A DNA stretch of 64,000 bases from Siderastrea siderea (lineage: Eukaryota; Cnidaria; Anthozoa; Scleractinia; Rhizangiidae). Below the pieces are notes generated by a model. It had not been told where the DNA came from. It was given only the letters and a program-made list of their open reading frames with translations, and searched no databases. The position numbers and the translations under genes were made by a program. The DNA lies in NCBI GenBank assembly GCA_964030785.1, contig OZ034971.1:39133804-39197803 (forward strand). Reading direction: 5' to 3'. This document shows, piece after piece, positions 47,144 through 60,800 of this stretch. The first letter of the stretch is position 1, and every line of letters starts with the position of its first letter.

Positions 47144-50094
47144 GTAAGACACTGAATCTTGACTAGCCTGCGGGCAGGTTTTGGCGGGAGTCAGAAGGTA
47201 ACGTTAATAATGTAGCGTGGCTTAACCTTAATTGTTCGTCTTTTCAGCGATCTTTTATATATTAAATCGTCATTTAGAGTTGAAGTATTCTAGCATTCCG
47301 GGTTTTAGTATTCTGGCGTTCCAGGTTTAAGTATTCCGGCATTCCGGTATCCCGGCGTTCCGGCGTTCCGGGTTTAAGTACATGCCCTTCCGGAGTTGAT
47401 CGCAGACTAGCCAGCTGGGTAGTATGAGAACCAGGCTTAATCGGTGGAAGCTAGGGATTGAATAGCGGGTGAGATACTCGAGCTCGCGCAAAAATTATTC
47501 TACTATAAGTTCTTTCTCTACTAGACTACTCTTAATCTAACTGTACAGTAGACGCCCTTTACCTAGAACAGAAACTCGTTTCCTCTTGAATACTGTTTCC
47601 AGTCATTTACTACTGTCATTGCCGAAGGAATTTTTGATTTCCTTGAAACCCTACTTTATTTTAAATTAACCCCATAATGGGGGAGGGGGGAGTGCACGGA
47701 CTCTACCTTTGGGGACTTGAAACTTTTCTATTATTTTTTAATGTGTGAATAAGCACCGCCAAAATTTTATTGAAAAAATTAGTTGGGAACAAATTAGGTC
47801 AATGTACAGTGGGATTCACGTTGCTAAGGCAATCAAACTTTGACAGGCGTGTTCACCTGAAATTGTTTGGTACATTACTGTTTTAACTGAAAACAAAAAT
47901 GACTTTCTTACTGAGGGTGTCATGCTATTAGATAATTTTAGAGTTCTTTTATTATTTTTGTTCACTTTTTGGTCAATTGGGTGGCTTGCCGAAGTCTTAG
48001 GGAAATCACGAAATACAATACGGTGGATCCAATTGGAAATTATGACATAAATCTGACGTCCTGTGACGTCATCAGTATCCCTTGCCGATCTCAAAGGAGA
48101 CATTCTTGAACAAAATTCTTGTACATACTTTTGACCCTCTAAGTTTCATTTTCATTGCTTTATTGCTATCGGAGTTTGCTAGAGGCCTGCCCCACAACGG
48201 CTTCAGAAGACCAAACAAGGCCCAGTCTAGATAGGGTTAAGGTTGCCTCTTAACTGCAGCTGATTACTTTCTCAAAACTGAAGGAACCTTTCAAAGCCCC
48301 AGAAGTCGAAAACAGGAAGGTTATTTTCAAATCTATGAAGACGTGCCCAGCTGTACGAGTTATTTTACTTAGCCAAACCATGGTCTTCATCGTGGTTGTG
48401 TGCTTGCAGATTAAATTAAGGACAAAAATTTGTTTCTTCTCCCCATGAGCTCGAACCCTTTTCTTCAAATAAATTCACTATTAATTCGTGAAGGATCATG
48501 AATTCAAATTTTAGATAGCTAAGAGCCAAAATGCCAGTGCAAGATGGAGCAGTACCCAGTGTTGTTGTTGACATTAGTAACTGGTCAGCGGCTACTGCCA
48601 GAATAATATAACACGAGAAAACTAAATGCACGGCAAGCTTGTTGTAAATGAAGGTTGTTGAACGAAGAATTTTCTCAAAAACCGACTGTTTGACGCTTCT
48701 AAGATGATCTCTGAAACGCACGGATCTATATATTTGATCGAAGATGACAGAAAATTGAGGTAACGGGTGCAACTGTAAACAGAACAAGATGCCCTTCGTT
48801 GATTTCGTTGTTTTGCAAGGCACTAAGTGTTCGCTAAATAAGTTCGCAAAACACAGGCTGTGATACAGGCAATATGACTTGCTTTTATTGATTTATTCTC
48901 AGATTAATAGTTCTAGAACGAGGTTGTTTTGTAAAGCGCAATTAGCAATCATCGAGTGGCATGTACTTCATAACTTGTTGATCTTGTGAATTGAACATAG
49001 TTAATGAGCTATTTGAATGCTGTACATTTTAAGTAAAGTTATATGCGAAATGTAACCAGTTTACATTTGTGTCCTGCTGTAGTTTGAAACTATTTTCGTG
49101 TTTTCCTGATGTAAGGGAGCATTGCTCGCATCACAGTTGCTCTTGAATTCCACGCATAGGTTGTGGTTCGTAATTTGCATAATTAAGAAATACTGGTGTT
49201 TCAAAGCGGCGCCACGTTCTTTAAACCGTCTGGCCGCACGATTTTATTTTATTATAGTTAAGACCAAGTCTTTAACTTTCCATGACTGCAAGGAATTTGC
49301 TAGACGAGGTCTCACTTTTTGTTAACGTGTATTTTTGTTTACCCATTTTTCCTACTTTTTTAAAGCTGTTAAATTGGGTTGTTAAAAGGAACTGTTTTAA
49401 CTACTCAAAACAACTACATGGAAATGTCAGTAACACTGTAGAATAAGGAAAAGTTGTACTTATCAACCAACAGTAGAATTTTGTCCTGCATCAAATTTTA
49501 AGTGTTGTGAGGAGTTACCAAAGTTATTGAAAATTGGCATTTTTGTACCAATAAAATGTGCATTTTTGTCCACCAGGGGACCCCCCTTGTAAACTGTCGA
49601 AGAAAGCATTTAGAGCCAAAACGAAAAGTGTTTTTAAAGTACCCAGACAAAGTGCAATTCACATACAAGATTTGAAGGAAATCTATTTTGTGACCAATTT
49701 GGGTTATGAGGATCTTAGGGAGACAGCCACTTAAGATGCTGGTATTTGCTTTTCGAAGCGAAATCTGGATCGTGCAAAATTTCAATTTTACTGTTTTCGA
49801 GGATTTTTGTTTATCGTTGTCATGGAAATATCGATTTTTACAAAATGTAAACCACGCTAAAGTTCAATCCAAAACCAACAAGTATTGCAAATTTCACGTT
49901 GATCTGACAAGGAGAAGACTGTCTAAGAGCCGATTCAAAAAGCTAGGTATGGTCCCAAAAAAACCGTATCGAAACACCTTAATATGGCGCCGGTTGGATC
50001 AGTGAAATATCGAATCAGATGACACTGACTTTGAGAGCAAGGAAGAATGGACAAGAATCAACAACAAACTGAACCCACTCATGACACCGAGACC

Positions 50095-50155
50095 GAGATT
50101 AGAACCCAGGCCACATTGGTGCGAGGCCAGAGCTGTTACCACTGTACCATCCCCA
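50095..50155 (-). repeat. tRNA-derived SINE head (degenerate)
   Basis: On the minus strand TGGTACAGTGGTAACAGC resembles a tRNA A box and, about 30 bases on, GGGTTCTAATCTC resembles a B box. The spacing and order fit an RNA polymerase III promoter of a tRNA-derived SINE. The cloverleaf is not complete, so it is not a working tRNA. Confidence 0.55.
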
Positions 50156-50589
50156 CCCCCCGCAGGACTTTACAAATGAATTCATCATCATTGTTGGCCA
50201 GCCAATAATACTGTACAATGCTATGCAAAAACCTTTAATAAAACTACGATAAGGTTTAAAGTGGAGTCACTTATGGGGTCGTGTAAAAATAAATATTTTA
50301 AGTCTTAAAAATTGGAAGCTAATTAATGAAAGGTGAAAATAAAATTTACCTTTCTTATTCAATAACTGTTTAAAAACATCTTCAATTGCTTTTTAGTCGG
50401 TTTCGGAAAACGAGATGTCAGACATATCGATATACATGTATCGTGTGTCAAAAAACAAATTCCAAAGATATTTTCACTTTTTCTTTTTAGGAATTCAACA
50501 AACGGATACGTTCACTAATGGTTATGGTGTTTCTACGATGAAATGCTCAAGATGTCCTCATTTAAGTTTCACTTCACTCGGTTTATCAA

Positions 50590-51490
50590 ACAGTTCGAAT
50601 TAGTTGCTTGAACTATCTCTACTTCTATGTCTCACAGCTCTTCTATCTGATAACGTGGCGTTTCTTTTGTGATGATGGCGATGATGACGATGATGATGAT
50701 GACGCGACTTCCGGTTCCTCTGACCATTATTGGAAGCACTTCTGTCACTATCAGTACTCCTACTGCGGCTGCCCTGTCGCAGCTCACTTTTACCAAGGGA
50801 GCTCCCTGACGTTTCACCCCACCCTGCTTCTCAAGGGCTGCATGCTGTTCATTTTGTTCGCTGTCAGAGCTATCACTGTTAGTAGTCTGTTTATCGTCTT
50901 CGTGTTTATACGGTGAACCCTCAGTTTTCAAATCTTTTCGTCGTACATCATATTCTTTCTTGGCCTCCCTTTCATGAGATCTGGATGTTCTATGGCCTTC
51001 TTAACACTCGTAATCACGAGTAACATTCCTTGAAGTCCGTTCATCTCCATTTGAATGTAACCATGCTTTTCTCACTGAGTCATCTTCTTCGTCAAGATAG
51101 CTGCGCTTTCTCTCTCGGTGTAAAATATTTTTACCTTCTTCTTGATCTTCGCTATCACTGCTACTGATAGTCCGTCGCCTTCTTTGTACGTTTCTTCTGT
51201 TTTTATCAATATCATTATCACCTGGAAGCTTAACTTGTTCAAGGTTTGTTTCATTTGCTCTTAGCTTTTGGTTATCTTCACTGTCACACTAAAGGAAGCA
51301 TTTCTATTTTTTTCACTTTCTCTTTTAACAAAGCGCTGTTTAGTATTGGGTGGCGATTTATACTCGTTCTCCTCACTTCTGGTTCTTTTCTTTCTCCATT
51401 TTGTTTCTGAGCTGTTGTCATACCCTCAAATTCAGGAATTGAGTCATTCAGTTGCCGTTTAAATATATTTTGTGACGATTCCTCGTCTCC
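50590..51490 (-). pseudogene. Decayed RS-rich, acidic nuclear protein fragment
   Basis: Reading minus, the conceptual sequence alternates charged and Ser-rich stretches: RRRRTISSSDSEDQEEGK, RERKRSYLDEEDDSVRKAW, SPYKHEDDKQTTNSDSSDSE, then in another frame GSRSRSTDSDRSASNNGQRN and a His/Arg run KSRHHHHRHHRHHHKRN. Composition is that of a splicing-factor-like RS-domain protein. At least one frameshift (near 50810) and internal stops (for example near 51003 and 51292) break it. No introns or poly-A tract show whether it is a processed copy. The parent gene is not identifiable. Confidence 0.6.
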
Positions 51491-51749
51491 CTTACCATTT
51501 TACTCTTAAGATTTTTAAATCTTCAGAGTAGAACTGTCAAAACCGTTAATGATCAATCATTGGACACGTGACGCAAACGTTCTACACTTGAAGTCAAAAC
51601 TTAGTTTACCGCCGGCTAGTCTTAAACAGCTGCCAAGTTTATACCACGTTAAAGGATTATGTAACCTTGAAAGGGAGGCTTTTTTGAGTTGGGCACTAAC
51701 AAAGTGTCATGCAGTATTCGTGGTAGTACGGTCTCTTGTATAAATATCA

Positions 51750-53310
<1,561 letters not shown>

Positions 53311-54769
53311 CAATTGATTTTGGATTTGGTTTGAAGCTGGTTACTGATGGGTTGATTGGTTGGTTGGTACATGACGTTGTTGTCACCATACGCTTCTATT
53401 GCCGCCCTAACCCTGACCGCAGACAGCATACCTCCCCAACACAGTGGGAACAGTAATGAAAAGAAGGGGTCACGTCTTGCTTGGGGTGGAGCTTGGTGCT
53501 ATTAAATAACCCTGAAATAGGGAGACTATGTCCTCCTTGCCCCCCTTTCCCCTTCCTCCATCTCCCTGATTTACTGATCTCATGTAAAAAGTAATACAGA
53601 AACAAATCAACTCCACACTTCTGTTGAACCAATGTTCTGTTGTCAAAAAATATTTTAGCAAGTGGCCAGTCGACGATCGACTGCCGGCCGGTAATTTGTA
53701 TTTCAATTTTGATTTTTTCCTTTTTTTTTTCTTTTTTTTTTTCGGGGTGGGTTGGGGAGGTCAGTATTGGTTGCATGGACCGGTCTGTGAGGTGTTTCGT
53801 GGACCCCGCCCCTAGAGTGGTCCATAGAGCGGGGTCAGCGTTTTCTGGTCACCTTTACTGACGCCAAGATCGGGTCAGATGGTTGCAAACAACAAGAACG
53901 ACAAAAGGATAACACAGTTTTTTTGACCGGAATAATCTGTTTTTGTCCAACGGAATAATTTTTTTTCGCGACTAGAATAATGGAATAACGGAAATTTTAG
54001 AACAGTGTTAAACAATAAAAATACAAATAACGGGAAATTCACACTTTTATTCATTTTATTGTATGGTATATAGGGATATTTAGCTCGGTGTTGGAAAGTT
54101 ACAAGGAAATACCAATTATAGAAATATTTTATTGTTATCGGGTTCAACTTGTATTTTTGGTTTGGGTTATATTTAAGGTTTTTATTTCAAGTGCGCATAA
54201 CCATGTAGCGATTGTCTGGTGTTCAGTGGTTTACGCGGAAACACCTACGCCACTGAGCACCCACTTACACCTGTTTTCTGTGCCACCTTTACATTTGTTC
54301 ATTGCTAAATCGACTTTCTTTTTACCTAGATCACCTCTAAAATTCTTTTACTTCAGTGAGTTTTTACGCCTCCGAAAACGGCTCTCACCTCTACCTAATT
54401 AGCTATGCACCTCCTTATTCAGTGGAATTTCAGAACGCCTATTTTAAAAATTATTAGAGATTTTGCTGAATCACATTTGACATCTGTAATTGGTTCTGCC
54501 GCACGAATTTCACAGTTTGGGTTCTTTAATGAGATAAGTTATCCATGTTGTAATTAGATTAGATAATTTCCGTTCTTTTGAGCTTGTAACAGTGAGACTG
54601 TAAAAAGTTAGAGTTGAGTTGTAATTTGCACTGTGACTGTACAGAGCTGTGAACAAGAGTATTAAACGGTCAGAGAACGGGACCGTCCTTCTTGCAGTTA
54701 TGTCTTTGTAAGCAAAATAATTGCTAAACAGCAGGAAAAATGGAATAATGAACTCTTCATTATTCCTCT
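53311..54769. other. Non-coding region
   Basis: Contains a T-rich microsatellite at 53715-53742 and no recognisable gene. Frames at 53396-53776 (minus) and 54088-54402 (plus) lack protein character. Confidence 0.5.
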
Positions 54770-55640
54770 TCAGCCCTCAAAGAACGAAATGATTCTGATC
54801 CCAGACACCCATTTCCAGCTCATTAGTGGTCCAATAGATTTCGATTTTTTTTTGTCATCTAAAATTTAAGTCCGCCAATAAAAATTCCCGATGTTGTTTT
54901 TAAGGGAGACCGGCGATTGCCGAAAACGTGGAAAACATATGCAAGAGAAAAGGGATCAGTGAGGTTTGTGAAGGATCACGCGAATGGACGGGAAAGCGAA
55001 CAAGACTACCGTTTGTTGATTTTAAAAGTATCTTACGATAAGCTTCTGGGTTCTATTTTTCATTACTGCCATTCGGGTTGTAGCCGGTCTTGTTATTGAT
55101 GTTAGGAGCATCAAAAACTCGTTAAAAACGCATGGCTTAAATGCGATAAAGTATTGATAGCCGAAGGACAAGCTGTATTACAAGCATTTAAAACACATTG
55201 TCGTTTAGGACTTTTTCCAGGAAGTAATTTAGTAATTGTTTTAGTTTCCTTTCCTGATTAAAATTCAGACTGTATTAACTGCATGCTCATTTGTCTCAAA
55301 GTTTACCAGCGCTCTGAATAACGCCTTCGAAGCAATGGCCGGATAGTCGAACAAAAAAAAAAGATAACAAAAAAAAGTTTACGCAAACGAAGCTTTGAAA
55401 AATGTTTCGAAATTTTCAGGGGCGGATCCAGGGGTGTGGATTGGGCGGCTAGGCACCACCCTCTTTGGAGTCATTTAAGCGGCTTAAAATTAAGAAAATT
55501 AGCGAAACTATCATGGAGACCACTTCGTCACCGATTGTTCCGGTGTTGTTCTGTCAGGTGAGCCACCCCGCTTTCAAAAATCCTGGACCCGCCACTGATT
55601 TTCTAATAGGAATGTCAAACCTTCCGGCTGTATCGCTAAA
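54770..55640 (+). pseudogene. Decayed 3' copy of the oxidase-like gene and its downstream flank
   Basis: From CAGACACCC..CAGCTCATTAGTGGTC onward this follows 24625-25225: CGGCGATTGCCGAAAACGTG, AGGAGCATCAAAAA and the same downstream GCATGCTCATTTGTCTCAA. Insertions and frameshifts (an extra T-run at 54845, a stop-containing gap near 54870, an inserted base near 54960) break the frame. Upstream exons and the catalytic half are missing. The shared 3' flank shows this is a DNA-level duplication, not a retrocopy. Confidence 0.92.
55417..55597. mobile_element. 181-bp hAT-like miniature element
   Basis: Starts CAGGGGCGGATCCAGG and ends CCTGGACCCGCCACTG, inverted partners. ATTTT flanks both sides. 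It splits the flank of the oxidase pseudogene; the intact flank at 25190-25215 lacks it, confirming insertion. Confidence 0.8.
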
Positions 55641-55647
55641 CGTTGTT

Positions 55648-57250
55648 TAAAAATTAAGATAATTAGAAAACGACACATCAAAATATCTAACAAAAAATGG
55701 TTTGATAAAGAATGTCGTCTTAAAAGACATGAATTAAGGAAAATTGCGAATCTTAAACATAGAGATCCTCTTAATACTACGCTCAGGGAGGAATATCATT
55801 TCGTTTTAAAACAGTACAAAAGCCTTTTGACACAGAAGAAAAATCAATACTATCATACTCAGCTCACAAAACTTGAAACTGCCGTCGATGATCCGAACAG
55901 TCGCAACTTTTGGAACTGTTTAAAGTCAATGGATGATTCTGTCAAGGAAAATATCCTCCCACCAGTTTCCGAAGAAAACTGGATGTCTCATTTCCAAACG
56001 CTGCACTCTAATGAACCCTTGAATTCACATCAGGAAGCGATCATTTCTGAGTTGCGAACTCTAGAAAATGCGCCAGCTCAATCGAATTCTTTGAACGGCC
56101 TGATAACTGAGCTAGAAATACACACAGCGGCTAAAAAACTTAAAAATAACAAATCTCCTTTCTCAGACAAACTCAAAAATGAAATGATCAAATCCAGCTT
56201 AAACCAGTTAATGCCTGTTTATCTGAAATTATTTAATACGGTTCTAAGATCGGGTACTATGCCTCAAACATGGTGTAATGGCCTTATCACACCAATTTTT
56301 AAAAGTGGGACTAAAAGTGATCCCTCAAACTATCGTGGAATCTGTGTTTCTAGCTGTCTCGGAAAATTATTTTGCTCAATTCTCAACCAAAGACTTCTTG
56401 AACACGTCCAGTCCCTTGAAATACTTCATAAATCTCAAATTGGGTTTTTAGCAAATAACCGAACAGCGGATCACGTTTTTACACTAAGAACAATAATAGA
56501 TAAGTATGTCACTTGTCATCAAACGAAAGTATATGCATGTTTTGTCGACTTTAGAAAAGCATTTGATTCGGTATGGCACGATGGACTTTTATACAAACTG
56601 TTACAAATAAATGTCCGAGGAAATTTCTATAATTTAATTAAAAGTTTATACTCGAACTCTACCTCCTCTATAAAAATTGGAAATAACAGAACGCGTCCTT
56701 TTCGGTATGCAAGAGGTGTACGCCAAGGCTGTATTTTAAGTCCTTTGCTCTTTAACCTATACGTTAACGATTTAGCTTTTTCTTTTAACAATGTTCTATC
56801 TGATCCGTTTATACTGCCAAATGGCACCAAACTCAACTCCCTTTTTTTTGCAGGCGACTTAATTATTTTATCACGATCAAAACTAGGATTACAAAATTGT
56901 CTTAACAAGTTATCTTCATATTGCAACTCCTGGATGCTAAGCAAAAACCCTAAGAAAACAAAAATAATGATTTTTCAACGACGTGAAAAACGATCTGATT
57001 ATGCTTTTCATGTGGGCAGTGAAAAAATAGACATTGTTCAAGACTATACCTATTTAGGGACTCGCATCTCTTCTTCAGGAAATTTTACACTCTCACTTGA
57101 ACATCTACGACAAAAAGCTCTTCATGCTTTCTTTAGTCTAAGACGGCACACAGATTTCGATAAACTTACACCTTCAATAGCATGCAAAATTTTCGACTCA
57201 AAAATCTTACCAATCTTAACCTACAACAGTGAAGTTTGGGGTGCCTTTGC
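55648..57250 (+). pseudogene. 5'-truncated CR1-like LINE, reverse transcriptase region
   Basis: The open frame runs from before 55827 (upstream coding such as KWFDKECRLKRHELRKIA starts near 55700, after the endonuclease has been lost) to the break at 57250. It contains NKSPFSDKLKNEM, TPIFKSGTKSDPSNYRGI, CFVDFRKAFDSVWH (motif A, Asp present), ARGVRQGCILSPLLFNLY (B) and motif C, where FFAGD replaces the usual YADD, so the first catalytic Asp is lost. After NSEVWGAF the sequence changes to a foreign CAGGGGTTTCAATA end. The lack of endonuclease, the C-terminal loss and the active-site change show a dead copy despite the long frame. Confidence 0.92.
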
Positions 57251-57840
57251 AGGGGTTTCAATAAGTTCTGAAGTAGGCGGCAGACCCTATTAAAGTAGGC
57301 GGCTGTAAGTAGTAAATTGGGCTCGTATGGGCAAATTTCCTATGTTAATTTGCATACACACCCCCTGTTCTGAGTTGTGATTGGTTATGGGGTTGCGCAT
57401 AGTAACACCACTGACCAGTGGGAAAAAAGGATCGCGGGCTCATGCAACCGGAAGTCACGTGTTTTTAGGATGGGAAACCACTGACCAGTGGGAAAAAAGG
57501 ATCGGGGGCTCATGCAACCGGAAGTCACGTGATTTGGAATGAGAAACCGCTGACCAGTCTGAAAAAAGGGTTCGCGGGCTCATACAACCGGAAGTCACGT
57601 GTTTTAGGATGAGAAACCGCTGAGCAGTCTGAAAAATGGATCGTGGGCTCAAGGTGGAGTAAAACCGCTGAGAAAACGCGGGCTCAAAGTCCAAAGTCCA
57701 ATTTTTGCAGCGGGGGTAGTCCTTTGAGTAAAAATAACACAAAAAAAATAAATACTTTTTTATTTGTCATACACATTTTTTTCACAACAACAAGTGAGAT
57801 AGTATAAGAGTTCCTCTTTGATATGAGTGTTCCTATTGTT
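57251..57840. other. Junction region left of the Polinton polymerase gene
   Basis: It begins with CAGGGGTTTCAATA and AGTAGGCGG words related to the miniature element at 11113, but no right end of that family is seen before 57840. A 69-70-bp tandem array lies at 57408-57690. The Polinton terminus probably falls in this stretch; Polinton ends often hold tandem repeats. Its inverted partner lies outside the window, so the exact end cannot be fixed. A minus-strand AATAAA (57764-57759) would end the polymerase transcript. Confidence 0.5.
57408..57690. repeat. 69-70-bp tandem repeat, about four copies
   Basis: Units start at 57408, 57478, 57547 and 57617, each with CTGACCAGT (or close), GGAAAAAAGGATCG, GCGGGCTCA and ACCGGAAGTCACGTG. 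Each unit contains CACGTG (E-box) and CCGGAAGT (ETS-type) words. Confidence 0.93.
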
Positions 57841-60800
57841 TCACTGGTATCCATAAGGGTAGGTGAAGAAGGTTTGGGGATCCAGGACTCTCTTGTCATA
57901 TACCAGTTGGTACCATTTGTGTTGGGGCTGTGTGTACAACTCATAGGTTTTTGGTTTGCGTACGATGTGATGAGTTTTGGTGACTTGAATCTGTCGGGGT
58001 TTCAGCAGGGGTTTCTGGATTTCGTCTTGGACATTCTGACGCATGATGTGGTAGTTGAGTTGGGTCTTGCCCTCGCTGTTGAGACGGAACCCTCTCACCT
58101 TACACTCCACGTGTCCTTGATTAGTGGTATACCCATAATTCTTGGGGCCCCCACTCACAAATTCTTCAATGTACTCATCCTTGCTTAACTCAGAGGTGAA
58201 GTCACCGAGGTAACGGCCTAATTCTGGATTGGTTTGGCCTTCGTTTTGGATGAAGATGACGGAGTCTGTGTCGTAATACAGGACCCGTTCTCCCAAGGAT
58301 TCCAGGGCTTCATACAGTTTGAGTCGGGCGTGACAGGTGGTGAACGCAGCCACGAAGATGTTCAGGTTGGGTGAGACGGGGATGTCCTCTTCTTGATGTT
58401 GGTAGAACACCTCGACCATGTCATCATTGATGACGGAGACGTGACGTATATCGAGGGTATCCGTTTCTAAGAATTGGTGGAAAGCTTGAGGGTCATCAAA
58501 GGTTTGGATTTGGGTCTTGTTAAGACGTTGTCCAAACTTGCCCCACATGGAATTGAGCATCATCTTGGCTAACGTACGTAGCCCGGGATTCTTTTGGATC
58601 TTGTTGTAGTCCAACTGAATGCCTTCATGCTCAAAGTACTTCTGGATATAGTCCTGTTTTTCTTCTTCTGTCATGTCTTGTTTAGGCCACCCACTGGCTT
58701 CTTGTTTAATTTTAAGCCAGGTATTGACGTAATCTTCGAAGAGCCCCTCACAGGTTTGTTCAAAATGCCAGACTTCGTGGATGTACTGGACTTGGTACCC
58801 GAGCTCGACGGCTTTGACTAATTCGGGGGTGCACCAGGTACTGGTCAAGGTGCGTTCCTCGTCGGTGTGAGGGCAATGATAGGATCTGTCTAGAAGGGGT
58901 TTGTCCATTTCTTCTTCCACACAACGGGCACAGAGTGGAAAGAGTAGTTTGCCGTCATGGCGGTAAGGCAGCACGGGATGGTACAATTCACGGGGGGGCA
59001 GGACTTCACATTGGATCAATCCAAAGTATTGATGGATGTCGGTGTGACCCGGTTGGGAAAGGATGGTGGGATGTCCTTTGGGGTAGATAGACTTCTTGTT
59101 CACCCACGGGTACAAGGAGGTGACATCGATGTAATGGATCTTTTGGCCGGGGGTGATATGATGGTAGAGTTTGACGGCATTGGTACGACCTCCACAGAAA
59201 GCCTCTCGAGGTTTTAGAGGTTCTATAAAGTCGAGTCCCTGGACGAAGGAGTCGATCTCTGGTTGGGTTTTTAGGAGGTGTTCCCATTCACATCCCCACA
59301 TTTCAATGACCTTGTACCCTTGGTCTCTTAATTGTTGGGTCTTTTGCTGGGTGGTCTCGTAGACATCTTGCATAGTCCGATCACAGTGACTGGCATGTTT
59401 TTCATGGCGATTGGGGTAACAGGTGGGGCATCCGTGCCAGAAACACCCTTGAAATTCGTAGACAGTGTGGGTGTCGGGGCAATAACCATCCACATGGGTG
59501 TTAGTGCCGGGGATCTTATACTCGCCGGCATTTCGGACATGTTGTACGTACTGGCGATGATGGTCTGGATAGGCGCTGGCCAGTAGATCGTCGGGGTTGA
59601 GATCCTGGAGGGCGCGTTGGCGTAGTTGGTGATCGCACCAGGTTAACCAGTGGAGGGCTGGGAGGGACTGATTGATCTTGTTTCTCCAACTACCACGGAC
59701 GGGTTCACTGGCAATACTGTTGGGGATCATCCGGTTCCTACGTAAATCTCGATTACAAGCCGAGGCAATGGTGACGTGTTCAAAGGGATTAAATCCTGTC
59801 AAGTCTTCAAACAAGCGTTTGAAAGTCAGGCATCCTTGTTTCAAGAGACGTACATCCGATTCACAATAGGCGGTCAACTCTTCTTTAAAATTAAACACCA
59901 CGCCCTTGTCGCGTTGTTCTTGATGCCAGGTTTCAAAGGCTTGCCTGTCTTGGGGTGACATGGTTTCGGGCATGTAGTGATCGCGTGATGGGAGGATGCC
60001 CACGTAGTTTTGATAATAATCACCGGGTTGGTTGAACTTGTGTGGGAAGTAACCTTTGCAGAGTTCTGTCAAGCCAAAGGTTTTGGGAAACGCGGAGAGG
60101 GGCATCTGGAAGAAACTCATGGAATCAATGAAGCGGATGCGATCGTGCTTGACTTCCAAGAGTTTACATCCATTCCGGAGTTGTTGGACGATCCGGTTGT
60201 CATCATAGTATTGATGGAGGATAAAGTACCCATCGTACCCTTGAAAATTATGGGCCAACACAATGACTTGACGGGTATCGTGGAGTGTCAAGCTATCCAA
60301 CCATTCCAGGAAATCTCGGATACAGAAGGGACCAAAGAACCGCTGGGTTGGATGGTTGACGTCGTCATCGGTTTCGGCCACGACGAGATTAGCAATGTGT
60401 TTTTCCTGGGGTTGCATGGCTTCAATATCAAAGAAGACGTGCAAGGGTGGTAGCTCCTCCTCCTCCTCCTCCTCTTCGGGTGCAGAAGGTGTCGCGGTTG
60501 CTGCTGCTGCCCCTCGTTTAGCGCGAGGACCCTTTTGACGTGTCCTCTTTCTTTTCTTTTCTTGAGGGGCTCTTTGTATGAAACAACGGTGGTCTTTAAT
60601 GGGCACGTACTCATGGCAAGAAGGGCAATCCACGTGCCAACAATGGTGACGTTCAATGTTGGACAAGCCTACATTTTGTTGATAACAGTCACGGCATCGG
60701 TGTCGTTGAGAGCACACGGAGAACTTGGAGTCTGTGATGGGCTTGCCCGCGTGGGTCTTGCTGGCGTGGGCTTGGTAGCAAGTGTCTCCAAAAAAGTCCC

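Larger units (their letters stand above)
46570..47397. mobile_element. Innermost foldback element with minisatellite arms
   Basis: The left end CTCCCGGAGGGCATGTACTT pairs with a right end that reverse-complemented reads CTCCGGAAGGGCATGTACTT. Arms continue inverted through GACGATTTAATATA, AAGACAAACAATTA and AACGTTACCTTCT for about 330 bp (left) and 220 bp (right). The left arm contains an expanded 9-bp minisatellite. The unpaired centre (about 46910-47175) holds what look like two tiny 5' exons. Confidence 0.82.
44812..49730. mobile_element. 4.9-kb foldback element with ~1.3-kb TIRs and TTAA duplication
   Basis: Ends are GTGGCTGTCTCCCTAAG and its exact inverse, flanked by TTAA (44808-44811 and 49731-49734). 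The arms 44812 to about 46100 and about 48420-49730 are inverted copies, as shown by matching segments such as TTGCAAAACAACGAAATC (45722; inverted near 48818) and AAATACTGGTGTTTCAAAGC (inverted near 45350; 49189). The spacer of about 2.3 kb is non-coding and carries a third foldback (46570-47397). The empty site is present in the paralogue at 20728. Confidence 0.92.
43446..49978. mobile_element. Outer foldback element with TTAA duplication, interrupted by a second element
   Basis: The left end GGTGTTTCGATACAG and the right end reading GTATCGAAACACC are inverted partners, each flanked by TTAA (43442-43445 and 49979-49982). Removing the inner insertion (44812-49730 plus one TTAA) leaves about 1.6 kb of near-palindromic DNA: arms of about 750 bp around a short centre near 44180-44330. 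Frames within the arms match in the 20-kb copy only because of sequence homology; I see no gene. Half of the same family is at 20100-20975. Confidence 0.88.
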
